From positions 186,001 to 250,000 of the forward strand of contig NZ_OW235315.1 of assembly GCF_934924865.1 (NCBI RefSeq): a stretch of DNA of 64,000 nt, read 5' to 3'. Numbering within the stretch: the stretch's first letter is position 1; the number at the start of each line of letters is the position of its first letter. The DNA comes from Tepidibacter aestuarii (GTDB lineage: Bacteria > Bacillota > Clostridia > Peptostreptococcales > Peptostreptococcaceae). Under the pieces are notes generated by a model. It ran no database searches. It worked only from the letters and a program-made list of their open reading frames with translations, and was not told the origin of the DNA. Below, piece after piece: positions 39,854 through 48,552 of this stretch. Made by a program: the position numbers and the translations under genes.

Positions 39854-39882
39854 TTGACTATTAACGAACAATAATTTATTAT
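39854..39882 (+). promoter_or_regulatory. Promoter of the purine riboswitch/permease unit
   Basis: TTGACT (39854-39859), 17 bp, TATTAT (39877-39882), about 30 bp before the aptamer. The 484-bp gap 39599-40082 thus contains divergent promoters and a riboswitch. Confidence 0.7.
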
Positions 39883-39910
39883 TAAATCATAAGATAACTT
39901 AATAGCCGAA

Positions 39911-39984
39911 CTTTCTTATATAATCCTCGTAATATGGTCGAGGAGTTTCTACGGAATAGCCTTAAACATTCCAGCTATAAGAAA
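39911..39984 (+). promoter_or_regulatory. Purine riboswitch (variant J3/1)
   Basis: P1 is TTCTTATA/TATAAGAA, P2 CCTCG/CGAGG encloses TAATATGGT, J2/3 is GTTTCTACG, P3 GGAAT/ATTCC has loop AGCCTTAAAC, and J3/1 is AGCTAT. The specificity base before TAT is C (guanine/hypoxanthine class), but the usual GACTAT reads AGCTAT. The downstream purine permease supports the assignment. Confidence 0.85.
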
Positions 39985-40029
39985 AGCTTTATATTCCACT
40001 AAATTTAGCTAGTTTAAAGCTTTTCTTAT
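39976..40029 (+). terminator. Expression-platform hairpin of the second purine riboswitch
   Basis: A 16-bp perfect inverted repeat, TATAAGAAAAGCTTTA and TAAAGCTTTTCTTATA, begins with the 3' strand of aptamer P1, so the two are mutually exclusive. No proper T tract follows (TATATAATTG). A shorter inner stem, AAGCTTTA/TAAAGCTT, is followed by TTCTTATAT. Confidence 0.55.
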
Positions 40030-40082
40030 ATAATTGTAAGAATTGTTTGAGCTAGCTTTATTAATTTTAAGGAGGGATATCA

Positions 40083-41432
40083 ATGCAATTAGCAGAAAAA
40101 AAAGTTGAATCTACTGAGCAACCAAAAGGTATGCTAGATAAAATATTTAAGCTTTCAGAAAATGGAACTACTATTAAAAAAGAAGTTCTTGCAGGTATTA
40201 CGACTTTTATGACAATGGCATATATATTAGTAGTAAATCCAATGATTCTTGGTGATGCAGGAATGGATAAGGGTGCAGTATTTATGGCAACGGCACTTGC
40301 AGCTGTAATAGCAACTTTTGTTATGGCGTTTTTAGCTAACTACCCAATGGTACTTGCACCTGGTATGGGTCTTAATGCATTCTTTGCATATGGAGTTGTT
40401 TTAGGAATGGGATATTCATGGCAATTTGCTTTAGCTGCTGTATTTATAGAAGGTATCATATTTATATTACTTACATTTTTTAACGTTCGTGAAAAAATAA
40501 TAAATGCAATTCCTCAAACTTTAAAAAATGCTGTTACAGCAGGTATTGGATTATTTATAGCTTTTATAGGACTTGTAGGTATAGGATTTGTAGAAGCTGG
40601 AGGAGCGATATTAAAGCTTGGAGATGTTAAAAGTCCATTAGCATTACTTGCAATATTTGGTATTATACTTACATCTGTTTTAATTAGTAGAAATGTTAAG
40701 GGAGCTTTTTTAATAGGAATGATAGCTACATCAGTAATAGGAATGGTTACTGGAATAGTAGTAGCACCTAGTAAGTTAATAGATGCACCACCGTCTTTAT
40801 CTCCAATATTTATGGCCTTTAGACATATACCATCATCTGAAATATTCAGTATGGATATGGTAGTAGTAGTATTTACTTTCTTATTCGTAGACTTATTTGA
40901 TACAATAGGATGCTTAGTTGGTCTTGCTAGTAAGGCTGATATGTTAGATGGAAATGGAAACCTTCCAAGAGCAAAGCAAGCATTATTTGCAGATGCTGTA
41001 GGAACAACAGCTGGAGCTATGCTTGGAACTTCTACAGTTACAGTATTTGTTGAGAGTGCATCAGGTATAGCTGAAGGTGGAAGAACAGGTCTTACTGCAT
41101 TTACAGCAGGAATATTATTCTTAGTATCAACTTTATTCGCACCTATATTTACATCAATACCAACACAAGCAACAGCACCTGTATTAATACTTGTAGGAGT
41201 AATGATGGCATCATCACTTCTTAAAATAGATTTTAATGATTTCACAGAAGCAATACCAGCATTTTTAACAGTTATAATGATGCCGCTTGCATATAGTATA
41301 GCTGAAGGATTGGTATTTGGAATCGTTTCATATACTGCAATCAAACTTTTAACTGGTAAAAAACACGAGATTCAACCTACTTTATATATTCTATCTTTAC
41401 TTTTCGTATTAAAGTACGCATTCGCTGGTTAA
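40083..41432 (+). CDS. NCS2-family purine permease (AzgA/PbuG type)
   Basis: A 449-residue membrane protein with about 12-13 helices and AzgA/PbuG landmarks: KKEVLAGITTFMTMAYILVVNP, LAPGMGLNAFFAYGVV, FLFVDLFDTIGCLVGLA and AMLGTSTVTVFVESASGIAEGGRTGLTA. These transport hypoxanthine, guanine or adenine with protons. Control by a guanine-class riboswitch favours guanine/hypoxanthine. The start follows AAGGAGGG. A terminator separates it from the pur operon. Confidence 0.92.
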   Translation: MQLAEKKVESTEQPKGMLDKIFKLSENGTTIKKEVLAGITTFMTMAYILVVNPMILGDAGMDKGAVFMATALAAVIATFVMAFLANYPMVLAPGMGLNAFFAYGVVLGMGYSWQFALAAVFIEGIIFILLTFFNVREKIINAIPQTLKNAVTAGIGLFIAFIGLVGIGFVEAGGAILKLGDVKSPLALLAIFGIILTSVLISRNVKGAFLIGMIATSVIGMVTGIVVAPSKLIDAPPSLSPIFMAFRHIPSSEIFSMDMVVVVFTFLFVDLFDTIGCLVGLASKADMLDGNGNLPRAKQALFADAVGTTAGAMLGTSTVTVFVESASGIAEGGRTGLTAFTAGILFLVSTLFAPIFTSIPTQATAPVLILVGVMMASSLLKIDFNDFTEAIPAFLTVIMMPLAYSIAEGLVFGIVSYTAIKLLTGKKHEIQPTLYILSLLFVLKYAFAG

Positions 41433-41439
41433 ATTAAAT

Positions 41440-41482
41440 AATAGCCCTAATTTATAGAAAAATCTATATAGGGCTATTTTTA
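41440..41482 (+). terminator. Terminator after the purine permease
   Basis: AATAGCCCTA pairs with TAGGGCTATT (outer stem) followed by TTTTA. Read-through into purE remains possible, since only a weak promoter was seen before purE. Confidence 0.8.
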
Positions 41483-41541
41483 TACCCATTTTAGGATAGA
41501 ATGGAATTTATAGGATAAAATAAAACTATAGGAGGTGCCTT

Positions 41542-42018
41542 ATGAAGGTAGCTATAATAATGGGATCGAAGTCAGATTACCCTAAGTTAGAAGAAGGAGT
41601 AAATTTATTAAAAAAATTTGGCATAGAAGTTGAAAAAAGAGTTTTATCGGCTCATAGAACACCTGATGAATTGATGAAATTTATGAAAAATATAGATGAT
41701 GTAGATGTAATAATAGCGGCTGCTGGAAAGGCTGCACACTTAGCTGGAGTTGTAGCATCTCATACTTTGAAGCCTGTAATAGGAATTCCAATTAAGTCCT
41801 CAACTTTAGATGGTATGGACTCATTACTTTCTATGGTTCAAATGCCAAAGGGAATCCCAGTTGCAACTGTAACTATAGATTCTTCTTTAAATGCATCATT
41901 ACTTGCATCTCAAATAATGAGCTTAAAATATGAAAATCTTAAAACTGAACTTGAAAATCATAGAAAAGAAATGGCTAAAAAAGTACTAGAAGATGATGAA
42001 ATTGTAAGAAATTTATAA
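41542..42018 (+). CDS. purE: 5-(carboxyamino)imidazole ribonucleotide mutase
   Basis: A 158-residue PurE: MGSKSDYPKLEEG at the phosphate site, VLSAHRTPDELMKF with the catalytic His, AAGKAAHLAGVVASHTLKPVIG and DSLLSMVQMPKGIPVATV. The SAHRTPD and SLLSMVQMP motifs place it in class I, which uses N5-CAIR made by PurK; no purK is present in this operon. It starts the pur operon after an AGGAGGTG site. Confidence 0.94.
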   Translation: MKVAIIMGSKSDYPKLEEGVNLLKKFGIEVEKRVLSAHRTPDELMKFMKNIDDVDVIIAAAGKAAHLAGVVASHTLKPVIGIPIKSSTLDGMDSLLSMVQMPKGIPVATVTIDSSLNASLLASQIMSLKYENLKTELENHRKEMAKKVLEDDEIVRNL

Positions 42019-42047
42019 TATAAATACTATATGGGGAGGTAAATAAT

Positions 42048-42746
42048 ATGGAAATGCTTTATGAGGGAAAGGCTAAGAAAATTTTTAAAACGGATAATGA
42101 TGGTGAATATTTAGTTTATTATAAAGATGATGCTACTGCATTTAATGGAGTTAAGAAGGATGAAATAAATGAAAAGGGAATTATAAATAATAAGATATCT
42201 TCTTATGTATTTGAACTTTTAGAAAACAATGATATAAAGACTCATTATATAAAGAGAACTTCTGATAGAGAAATGATAGTTAAATCTGTAGATATAGTTC
42301 CTCTTGAAGTTATAGTTAGAAATGTATCTGCTGGATCTATGTGTAAAAGATTTGGAGTAGATGAAGGTATAGAATTTGAGTCTCCTGTATTTGAATTTTC
42401 ATATAAGAACGATGACTTAGGAGATCCTTTAATTAACGATTATCATGCTATAGGTTTAAAAATTGCTACAAAAGAAGAATTAGATTATATAAGAAACCAA
42501 GCTTTTAAAATAAATGAAATATTAAAGAAGTTTTTTAAAAAGCTAGATTTAAGATTGATAGATTTTAAATTAGAGTTTGGAAAAACTCAAGATAATCAGA
42601 TAGTACTTGCTGATGAGGTTTCTCCTGATACTTGTAGATTATGGGATATTAATACAAATGAAAAGATGGATAAGGATAGATTTAGAAGAGATTTAGGAAA
42701 TGTTATAGATGCTTATAAAGAGGTTCTTAGTAGAATCGAGTTATAA
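42048..42746 (+). CDS. purC: SAICAR synthetase
   Basis: The 232-residue protein has the PurC signature motifs [45 protein letters not shown], and LIDFKLEFG with [15 protein letters not shown]. It joins aspartate to CAIR using ATP. GGGGAGG precedes the ATG. It lies 29 bp after purE and 30 bp before the purF start. Confidence 0.96.
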   Translation: MEMLYEGKAKKIFKTDNDGEYLVYYKDDATAFNGVKKDEINEKGIINNKISSYVFELLENNDIKTHYIKRTSDREMIVKSVDIVPLEVIVRNVSAGSMCKRFGVDEGIEFESPVFEFSYKNDDLGDPLINDYHAIGLKIATKEELDYIRNQAFKINEILKKFFKKLDLRLIDFKLEFGKTQDNQIVLADEVSPDTCRLWDINTNEKMDKDRFRRDLGNVIDAYKEVLSRIEL

Positions 42747-42776
42747 ATGTTTTTAGCTCAAGAGAGGGTGATAAAT

Positions 42777-44135
42777 ATGTGCGGAATTATAGGTATTAGT
42801 TCAAATAAAGATGTATCTAAGGAACTCTACTATGGACTTTATTCCCTACAGCATAGGGGTCAGGAAAGTTGTGGAATAGCTGTTTTAAATGAAGATAACA
42901 ATATAAATTATCATAGAGGTATGGGTCTTGTATCAGACGTTTTAAAAGAACAAGAGCTGAATAATCTAAGTGGACATATAGGTATAGGCCATGTTAGATA
43001 TTCAACTGCTGGAGGAAGTCATTTATCTAATTGCCAACCGCTAGCTGGAGTTTGTAGAAGAAGGAAATTATCTATAGCTCACAATGGAAATTTGATAAAT
43101 CACGACTACTTAAGAGAAACTCTTGAAGAAGAAGGATTTATGTTTCAAACATCTATAGACTCTGAGGTTATATTGTATATATTATCTAGATACTATAAAG
43201 GGAACATTATAGATAGTGTGAAAATTACTATGGACTATATAAAAGGAGCATATTCTCTAGTAATACTTAGCGAAGAAGGGCTTGTAGCTGTTAGAGATCC
43301 TTATGGATTTAGACCGTTAGTTCTTGGTAAAAAAGGTGATGAATATATAGTTTCATCAGAAAGTTCTTCTATAGATATACTTGGAGGAGAAGTTATAAGA
43401 GATATAGAGCCAGGAGAGATAGTTCTTATAAATAACGGAGAAGTTAAATCTTATAATTACAAAGATAATTACAAGGAAAAGCAAAAGACTTGTATATTTG
43501 AGCATGTGTATTTTGCTAGGAATGATGCTATAATAGATGGCGTTAATGCATATGAATTTAGAGTAAGATCAGGTCAAATACTTGCAAAAGAAGACGATAT
43601 AAAAGCTGATATAGTAATACCTGTTCCGGATTCAGGGATACCCGGAGCATTAGGATATAACAAAGAGAGCAATATACCTTTAAAAGAAGGACTAGTTAAA
43701 AACAGATATGTTGGAAGAACATTCATAAAACCTACTCAAAGTGAGAGAGAGATAGGAGTAAAATTAAAACTTAATCCTCTGACTTCTGTAGTTAAAGGAA
43801 AATCTATAGTATTAATTGACGATTCTATAGTTAGAGGAACGACATCAAAGATACTTATAGACTCACTTAAAAAAGCTGGAGCGAAAGAGGTACACCTTAG
43901 AATAACATCTCCTCCGGTTAAATATTCTTGCTATTTTGGAATAGATACACCGAGAAGAAGTCAGTTAATAGCATCTCAAAATTCTGTAGAGGATATAAGG
44001 AAAGAGATAGGTGCAGATTCTTTAAAATTCTTATCTACAGATGCACTTATGAAAGCAGCAGATTGTAATGATATATTCTGTATGGCTTGCTTTGATGGTA
44101 AATATCCAATAAAGCCTATGGTCGAGGAGGATTAG
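42777..44135 (+). CDS. purF: Amidophosphoribosyltransferase (iron-sulfur type)
   Basis: A 452-residue PurF. ATG 42777 is followed directly by Cys (MCGIIGISS), the nucleophile exposed after Met removal, which fixes the start over the upstream ATG 42747. The glutaminase domain has QHRGQESCG, and the PRT domain has the PRPP loop SIVLIDDSIVRGTTS. Cysteines in TCIFEHVYFAR, VKYSCYFG and CNDIFCMACF match the [4Fe-4S] ligands of Bacillus PurF. It makes phosphoribosylamine, the first committed step of purine synthesis. Confidence 0.97.
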   Translation: MCGIIGISSNKDVSKELYYGLYSLQHRGQESCGIAVLNEDNNINYHRGMGLVSDVLKEQELNNLSGHIGIGHVRYSTAGGSHLSNCQPLAGVCRRRKLSIAHNGNLINHDYLRETLEEEGFMFQTSIDSEVILYILSRYYKGNIIDSVKITMDYIKGAYSLVILSEEGLVAVRDPYGFRPLVLGKKGDEYIVSSESSSIDILGGEVIRDIEPGEIVLINNGEVKSYNYKDNYKEKQKTCIFEHVYFARNDAIIDGVNAYEFRVRSGQILAKEDDIKADIVIPVPDSGIPGALGYNKESNIPLKEGLVKNRYVGRTFIKPTQSEREIGVKLKLNPLTSVVKGKSIVLIDDSIVRGTTSKILIDSLKKAGAKEVHLRITSPPVKYSCYFGIDTPRRSQLIASQNSVEDIRKEIGADSLKFLSTDALMKAADCNDIFCMACFDGKYPIKPMVEED

Positions 44136-44136
44136 T

Positions 44137-45165
44137 ATGAACAAGATAACTTATAGAGATAGTGGAGTTAATATAGATGAAGGAAATAAAGCTGTAGATA
44201 TTATAAAGGAAAAAGTTAAGTCTACTTATAATAAAAATGTTTTAGGCGATTTAGGAAGCTTCAGTGGTCTATACAGCATAAAAGATTGTTTAAGTATGAA
44301 AGAACCTGTTTTATTATCTTCTACAGATGGAGTTGGTACTAAGCTTAAGATTGCTCAGATTATGGATAAGCATGATACTGTAGGAATAGATTTAGTAGCA
44401 ATGTGTGTAAATGACCTTATATGCCAGGGAGCAAAGCCTCTGTTTTTCCTAGATTATATAGCTACGGGAAGTCTTAAATCAAACCAAGTAGAGGATATAG
44501 TTTCAGGTATTGTAGAGGGATGTAAGGATTCGGGATGTGCACTTGTGGGTGGAGAAACTGCAGAAATGCCTGGAATGTACAGCGAAGATGAGTACGATTT
44601 AGCTGGATTTTCTGTTGGTATATGTGATAAAGAAAATATAATAACTGGAGAGAATGTAAAAGAAGGTGATGTTCTCATAGGTATATCATCTAGTGGAATA
44701 CATAGTAATGGATTCTCTCTAATAAGAAAAATATTCTTAGATAAGTTAAGTTGGACACTTGATAAGTATGTAGATGAACTTGGAAAAACTTTAGGAGAAG
44801 AATTGTTAACTCCTACTAAAATATATGTAAATACAGTAATGAGCTTAATATCTAAATATAATATAAAATCTATAGCTCATATAACTGGTGGTGGATTAAT
44901 AGAAAATGTTACAAGGGTTATACCAAAGGGTTTAGGATTAAGTATAAACAAAAATTCATGGAGAGAACTAGATATATATTCTCTTATAAAAAAGCTAGAT
45001 TTAGTTGATGAAAGAGAACTATATAGAAGCTTTAATATGGGAGTAGGGCTTGTAATTATAGTTGATAAGAATGAGGCAAGAGATATAGTTGATTTTATAA
45101 ATCAAAATGAAGAAGCTTATATAATAGGCGAAGTAACTGGTAATAGTGGTGTTGTACTATGTTAA
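44137..45165 (+). CDS. purM: AIR synthetase
   Basis: The 342-residue protein has the PurM features YRDSGVNIDEGNKAVDIIK, LSSTDGVGTKLKIA, DLVAMCVNDLICQGAKPLFFLDY, GGETAEMPGMY and HITGGGLIENVTRVIP. It closes the imidazole ring of FGAM. It starts one base after the purF stop (GAGGAGG within purF), and its end overlaps purN by 7 bp. Confidence 0.97.
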   Translation: MNKITYRDSGVNIDEGNKAVDIIKEKVKSTYNKNVLGDLGSFSGLYSIKDCLSMKEPVLLSSTDGVGTKLKIAQIMDKHDTVGIDLVAMCVNDLICQGAKPLFFLDYIATGSLKSNQVEDIVSGIVEGCKDSGCALVGGETAEMPGMYSEDEYDLAGFSVGICDKENIITGENVKEGDVLIGISSSGIHSNGFSLIRKIFLDKLSWTLDKYVDELGKTLGEELLTPTKIYVNTVMSLISKYNIKSIAHITGGGLIENVTRVIPKGLGLSINKNSWRELDIYSLIKKLDLVDERELYRSFNMGVGLVIIVDKNEARDIVDFINQNEEAYIIGEVTGNSGVVLC

Positions 45166-45749
45166 ATATAGCCGTTATGATATCAGGCTCTGGAAGCAAT
45201 CTTCAGAGTCTGATAGATGGTTGTAAGGATGATATAAATGGAGATATAAAGATAGTTATATCTGATAATAAAGAAGCTTATGGACTTACAAGAGCTAGAG
45301 AAAATAAAATAAAAGCTGTGTATGAAAAAGATGAAAAAAAGATAATAGAAATGTTAAAAAATGAAAATATAGATTTGATAGTCTTAGCTGGATATCTAAA
45401 AATAATAAGTGAAGAATTTGTAAGTGAGTTCAAAGATAAGATAATAAACATACATCCGTCTTTGATACCTTCATTTTGTGGTAAGGGGTATTATGGTAAG
45501 ATTGTTCATCAAAAGGTTCTTGAATACGGTGCTAAAATAACTGGAGCTACAGTTCATTTTGTAGATGAGAAAGCAGATAATGGTCCTATTATAATCCAAG
45601 AAGCAGTAGAGGTTGAAGATGTTGATACTGTAGATACTCTTCAAAAAAGAGTGCTTCATGTGGAACATAATATACTAAAAAAAGCAGTTAAGTTATTCTG
45701 TGATGAAAAACTTGAAATTAGGGGAAGGAGAGTGCTTATAAATGAATAA
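45159..45749 (+). CDS. purN: GAR transformylase (10-formyl-THF dependent)
   Basis: A 196-residue PurN: AVMISGSGSNLQSLIDG, catalytic INIHPSLIPSFCGKGYYG and the formyl-THF site ITGATVHFVDEKADNGPII. It formylates glycinamide ribonucleotide. The ATG overlaps the purM stop, so translation is coupled. Confidence 0.96.
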   Translation: MLNIAVMISGSGSNLQSLIDGCKDDINGDIKIVISDNKEAYGLTRARENKIKAVYEKDEKKIIEMLKNENIDLIVLAGYLKIISEEFVSEFKDKIINIHPSLIPSFCGKGYYGKIVHQKVLEYGAKITGATVHFVDEKADNGPIIIQEAVEVEDVDTVDTLQKRVLHVEHNILKKAVKLFCDEKLEIRGRRVLINE

Positions 45750-47274
45750 AAGAGCATTAATAAGTGTTACTAATAAAGAAGGAATAGTTGATTTTGCTAG
45801 AGAACTTGTAAAACTTGGATATGAGATAGTATCAACAGGGAATACTTATAAGGTAATAACAGATTCTGGAGTAGATGCACTTAAAATAGATGAGGTAACA
45901 AATTTTCCTGAAATATTAAATGGAAGAGTGAAAACTTTAAATCCATATATACATGGAGGAATACTGTTTGAAAGAGATAAGTCTGAACATATAGATACTA
46001 TAAAAAAACATAATATATGTCCTATAGATATTGTTGTAGTTAACTTATATGATTTTGAAGGATCTCTTAAAAAAGACGAAGACCATGCCAAAATGATAGA
46101 AAATATAGATATAGGAGGCCCTACTATTATAAGAGCGGCATCTAAAAATTATAAAGATGTAACTGTAATAGTTGATCCTAAGGATTATGATATCATAATA
46201 GATAAAATTAAAAATAACTCTCTATCTGTCGAAGATAGACTAAATCTTGCCTTTAAAGCCTTTTCTATAACAGCTCGTTATGACTCTTTAATTTCTACTT
46301 ACTTTGCAAATAGTTTGGGAGAAAAATATCCTCAATATTTAAATTTAACGTTTGAGAAACAGTATGAGCTTAGATATGGAGAAAATCCACATCAAAAGGC
46401 ATGCTATTATAAAGATAGCTTTAGTCAAAAAAGTATATTAGATTTTGAAAAATTACATGGGAAAGAATTATCTTTCAATAATATAAATGATTTAAACGGA
46501 TGTCTTAATATAATGAGTGAATTTAAAGATGAAGATTATATAACAGCAGTTGCTGTAAAACATACTAACCCATGTGGAGTAGCTGTTGGAAAAAATTCAT
46601 ATGAAGCATTCAAAAAATGTTATGAATCAGATCCTGTATCTATATTTGGAGGAATAGTAGGAATAAATTCCACTGTTGATGAGGATACAGCTAAGATGTT
46701 AAATGATATATTCTTAGAGATAATTGTAGCATATGACTATACAGATAAGGCGCTTGAAATATTAACACAAAAGAAGAATGTTAGAATACTTAAAATAGAT
46801 GACTTAAATAAAAGTAGCAGAGGGTACGATTTTAAATATTTAGATGGAAAGCTTTTAGCACAAGATGAGGACGAGAAGTTACTTGATAAATTTGAAGTTG
46901 TAACTGAGAGTAAGCCAAGCGACAAAGAAATAGAAGATATGAAGTTTGGAATGAAGATAGTTAAGAATATGAAGTCAAATGGAATCGCTATAGTTAAGGA
47001 TGGAAAAACTATCGCTTTAGGGCCTGGACAGACTAGTAGAATATGGGCACTTGAAAACAGTATAAATAATAACTGTGACAAGGACTTTAACGGTGCTACA
47101 CTTGCATCAGATGCATTTTTCCCATTCGATGATTGTGTAAGACTTGCTGCAAAATACGGTATTAAAAATATAATACAACCTGGAGGATCACTTAAGGATG
47201 CAGATTCTATAAAGGCTTGTGATGAGTTAGGAATATCTATGGTGTGTACAGGAGTTAGACATTTTAAACACTAA
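45742..47274 (+). CDS. purH: AICAR transformylase/IMP cyclohydrolase
   Basis: The 510-residue bifunctional enzyme starts with the IMP cyclohydrolase domain (ALISVTNKEGIVDFAREL, LNGRVKTLNPYIHGGILFER). The transformylase follows with LRYGENPHQKACYY, VKHTNPCGVAVG and GPGQTSRIWAL, and the C-terminal signature is IQPGGSLKDADSIKACDELGISMVCTGVRHFKH. It carries out the last two steps to IMP. It overlaps purN by 8 bp, with a GGGGAAGGAGAG site. Confidence 0.97.
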   Translation: MNKRALISVTNKEGIVDFARELVKLGYEIVSTGNTYKVITDSGVDALKIDEVTNFPEILNGRVKTLNPYIHGGILFERDKSEHIDTIKKHNICPIDIVVVNLYDFEGSLKKDEDHAKMIENIDIGGPTIIRAASKNYKDVTVIVDPKDYDIIIDKIKNNSLSVEDRLNLAFKAFSITARYDSLISTYFANSLGEKYPQYLNLTFEKQYELRYGENPHQKACYYKDSFSQKSILDFEKLHGKELSFNNINDLNGCLNIMSEFKDEDYITAVAVKHTNPCGVAVGKNSYEAFKKCYESDPVSIFGGIVGINSTVDEDTAKMLNDIFLEIIVAYDYTDKALEILTQKKNVRILKIDDLNKSSRGYDFKYLDGKLLAQDEDEKLLDKFEVVTESKPSDKEIEDMKFGMKIVKNMKSNGIAIVKDGKTIALGPGQTSRIWALENSINNNCDKDFNGATLASDAFFPFDDCVRLAAKYGIKNIIQPGGSLKDADSIKACDELGISMVCTGVRHFKH

Positions 47275-47297
47275 AATATAAGCGACGGGGTGATTTT

Positions 47298-48551
47298 ATG
47301 AAAGTTTTAGTAGTTGGAAGTGGAGGGCGTGAGCACGCTATTTGTTATAAGCTATCAAATGAAGATAAGGTTGATAAAATATACTGTGCTCCCGGAAATG
47401 CTGGAATATCTGAAATCGCTGAAACTGTTGATATTAAGGATAGCGATATAGACTCTTTAGTTGAATTTGCAAAGAAAAAAGATATAGATATTACTATAGT
47501 AGGACCTGAGCTTTCGCTTGTAATGGGAATAGTTGATGAGTTTGAAAAAAATAATATGAAGATATTTGGACCTAATAAAGCATGTGCACTTCTTGAGGGA
47601 AGTAAGGCTTATTCTAAAGAGTTTATGATAAAACATAATATCCCTACAGCTAGATATAAAGAATTTAATAATTTAAATGAAGCTATAAAAAATGTGGGTA
47701 TATACGGATATCCTGTTGTAGTTAAGGCTGATGGTCTTGCTGCTGGAAAAGGTGTAATAATAGCTAGTTGTGAAAATGAAGCTGTTGATAGCTTAAAGGA
47801 TATGATGCAAAACAAGAAATTTGGAATATCGGGTGAAAAGGTAATAATAGAAGAGTTTTTAACTGGCATAGAGACATCTATATTGACTTTCGTAGACAAT
47901 GAAACTATAGTACCTATGGTAAGTGCAAAGGATCATAAAAAAATATTTGACGGTGAAGTTGGACCGAATACTGGAGGAATGGGAACATTCTCACCAAGTG
48001 ATATATATGATGAAAAGTTGCAAATAGAGATAGATGAAAAAGTATTAAAGCCTATAATGGAAGGACTTAAGAAAGACAATTTAAAATATAAAGGTATACT
48101 TTTTATAGGACTTATGATAACAAGTGATGGGCCAAAGGTTTTAGAGTTTAATGTTAGATTTGGAGATCCTGAAACACAGGTAGTTCTTACAAGGCTCGAA
48201 AGTAGTTTGATAGATATAATAGAGAGCATTTTAGATAATAGATTAAGTGATACCCATATAAAGTGGAGCGATAAGAAAACTGTCTGTGTAATGCTTACAT
48301 CGGGTGGATACCCTAATAACTATGAAAAAGGAAAAGTTATAAACATAGATGATTTAGACGAGGACATAATTTTATTTCATAGTGGTACTAAAATTGAAAA
48401 AGAGCTTCTATTAACAAATGGAGGAAGAGTCATTGGGGTAAGCGCAAAGGCAGATACTCTAAAGGAAGCTACAAGAAAAGTATATGAAAACATAGATAAG
48501 ATATATTTTGATGGCATGCATTATAGAAGAGATATTGGGGAGTGTGAGTAA
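47298..48551 (+). CDS. purD: GAR synthetase
   Basis: A 417-residue ATP-grasp enzyme: VLVVGSGGREHAICYKL, APGNAGISE, YPVVVKADGLAAGKGVIIA, VGPNTGGMGTFSP and the metal-binding VLEFNVRFGDPETQ. It links glycine to phosphoribosylamine. The start follows GACGGGGTGA. The stop TAA is one base before the purL ATG. Confidence 0.97.
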   Translation: MKVLVVGSGGREHAICYKLSNEDKVDKIYCAPGNAGISEIAETVDIKDSDIDSLVEFAKKKDIDITIVGPELSLVMGIVDEFEKNNMKIFGPNKACALLEGSKAYSKEFMIKHNIPTARYKEFNNLNEAIKNVGIYGYPVVVKADGLAAGKGVIIASCENEAVDSLKDMMQNKKFGISGEKVIIEEFLTGIETSILTFVDNETIVPMVSAKDHKKIFDGEVGPNTGGMGTFSPSDIYDEKLQIEIDEKVLKPIMEGLKKDNLKYKGILFIGLMITSDGPKVLEFNVRFGDPETQVVLTRLESSLIDIIESILDNRLSDTHIKWSDKKTVCVMLTSGGYPNNYEKGKVINIDDLDEDIILFHSGTKIEKELLLTNGGRVIGVSAKADTLKEATRKVYENIDKIYFDGMHYRRDIGECE

Positions 48552-48552
48552 T

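Noticed and set aside
40514..41344. Long reverse frame opposite the purine permease
   Set aside because: A shadow frame of a clear membrane transporter; no ribosome binding site and unnatural composition.
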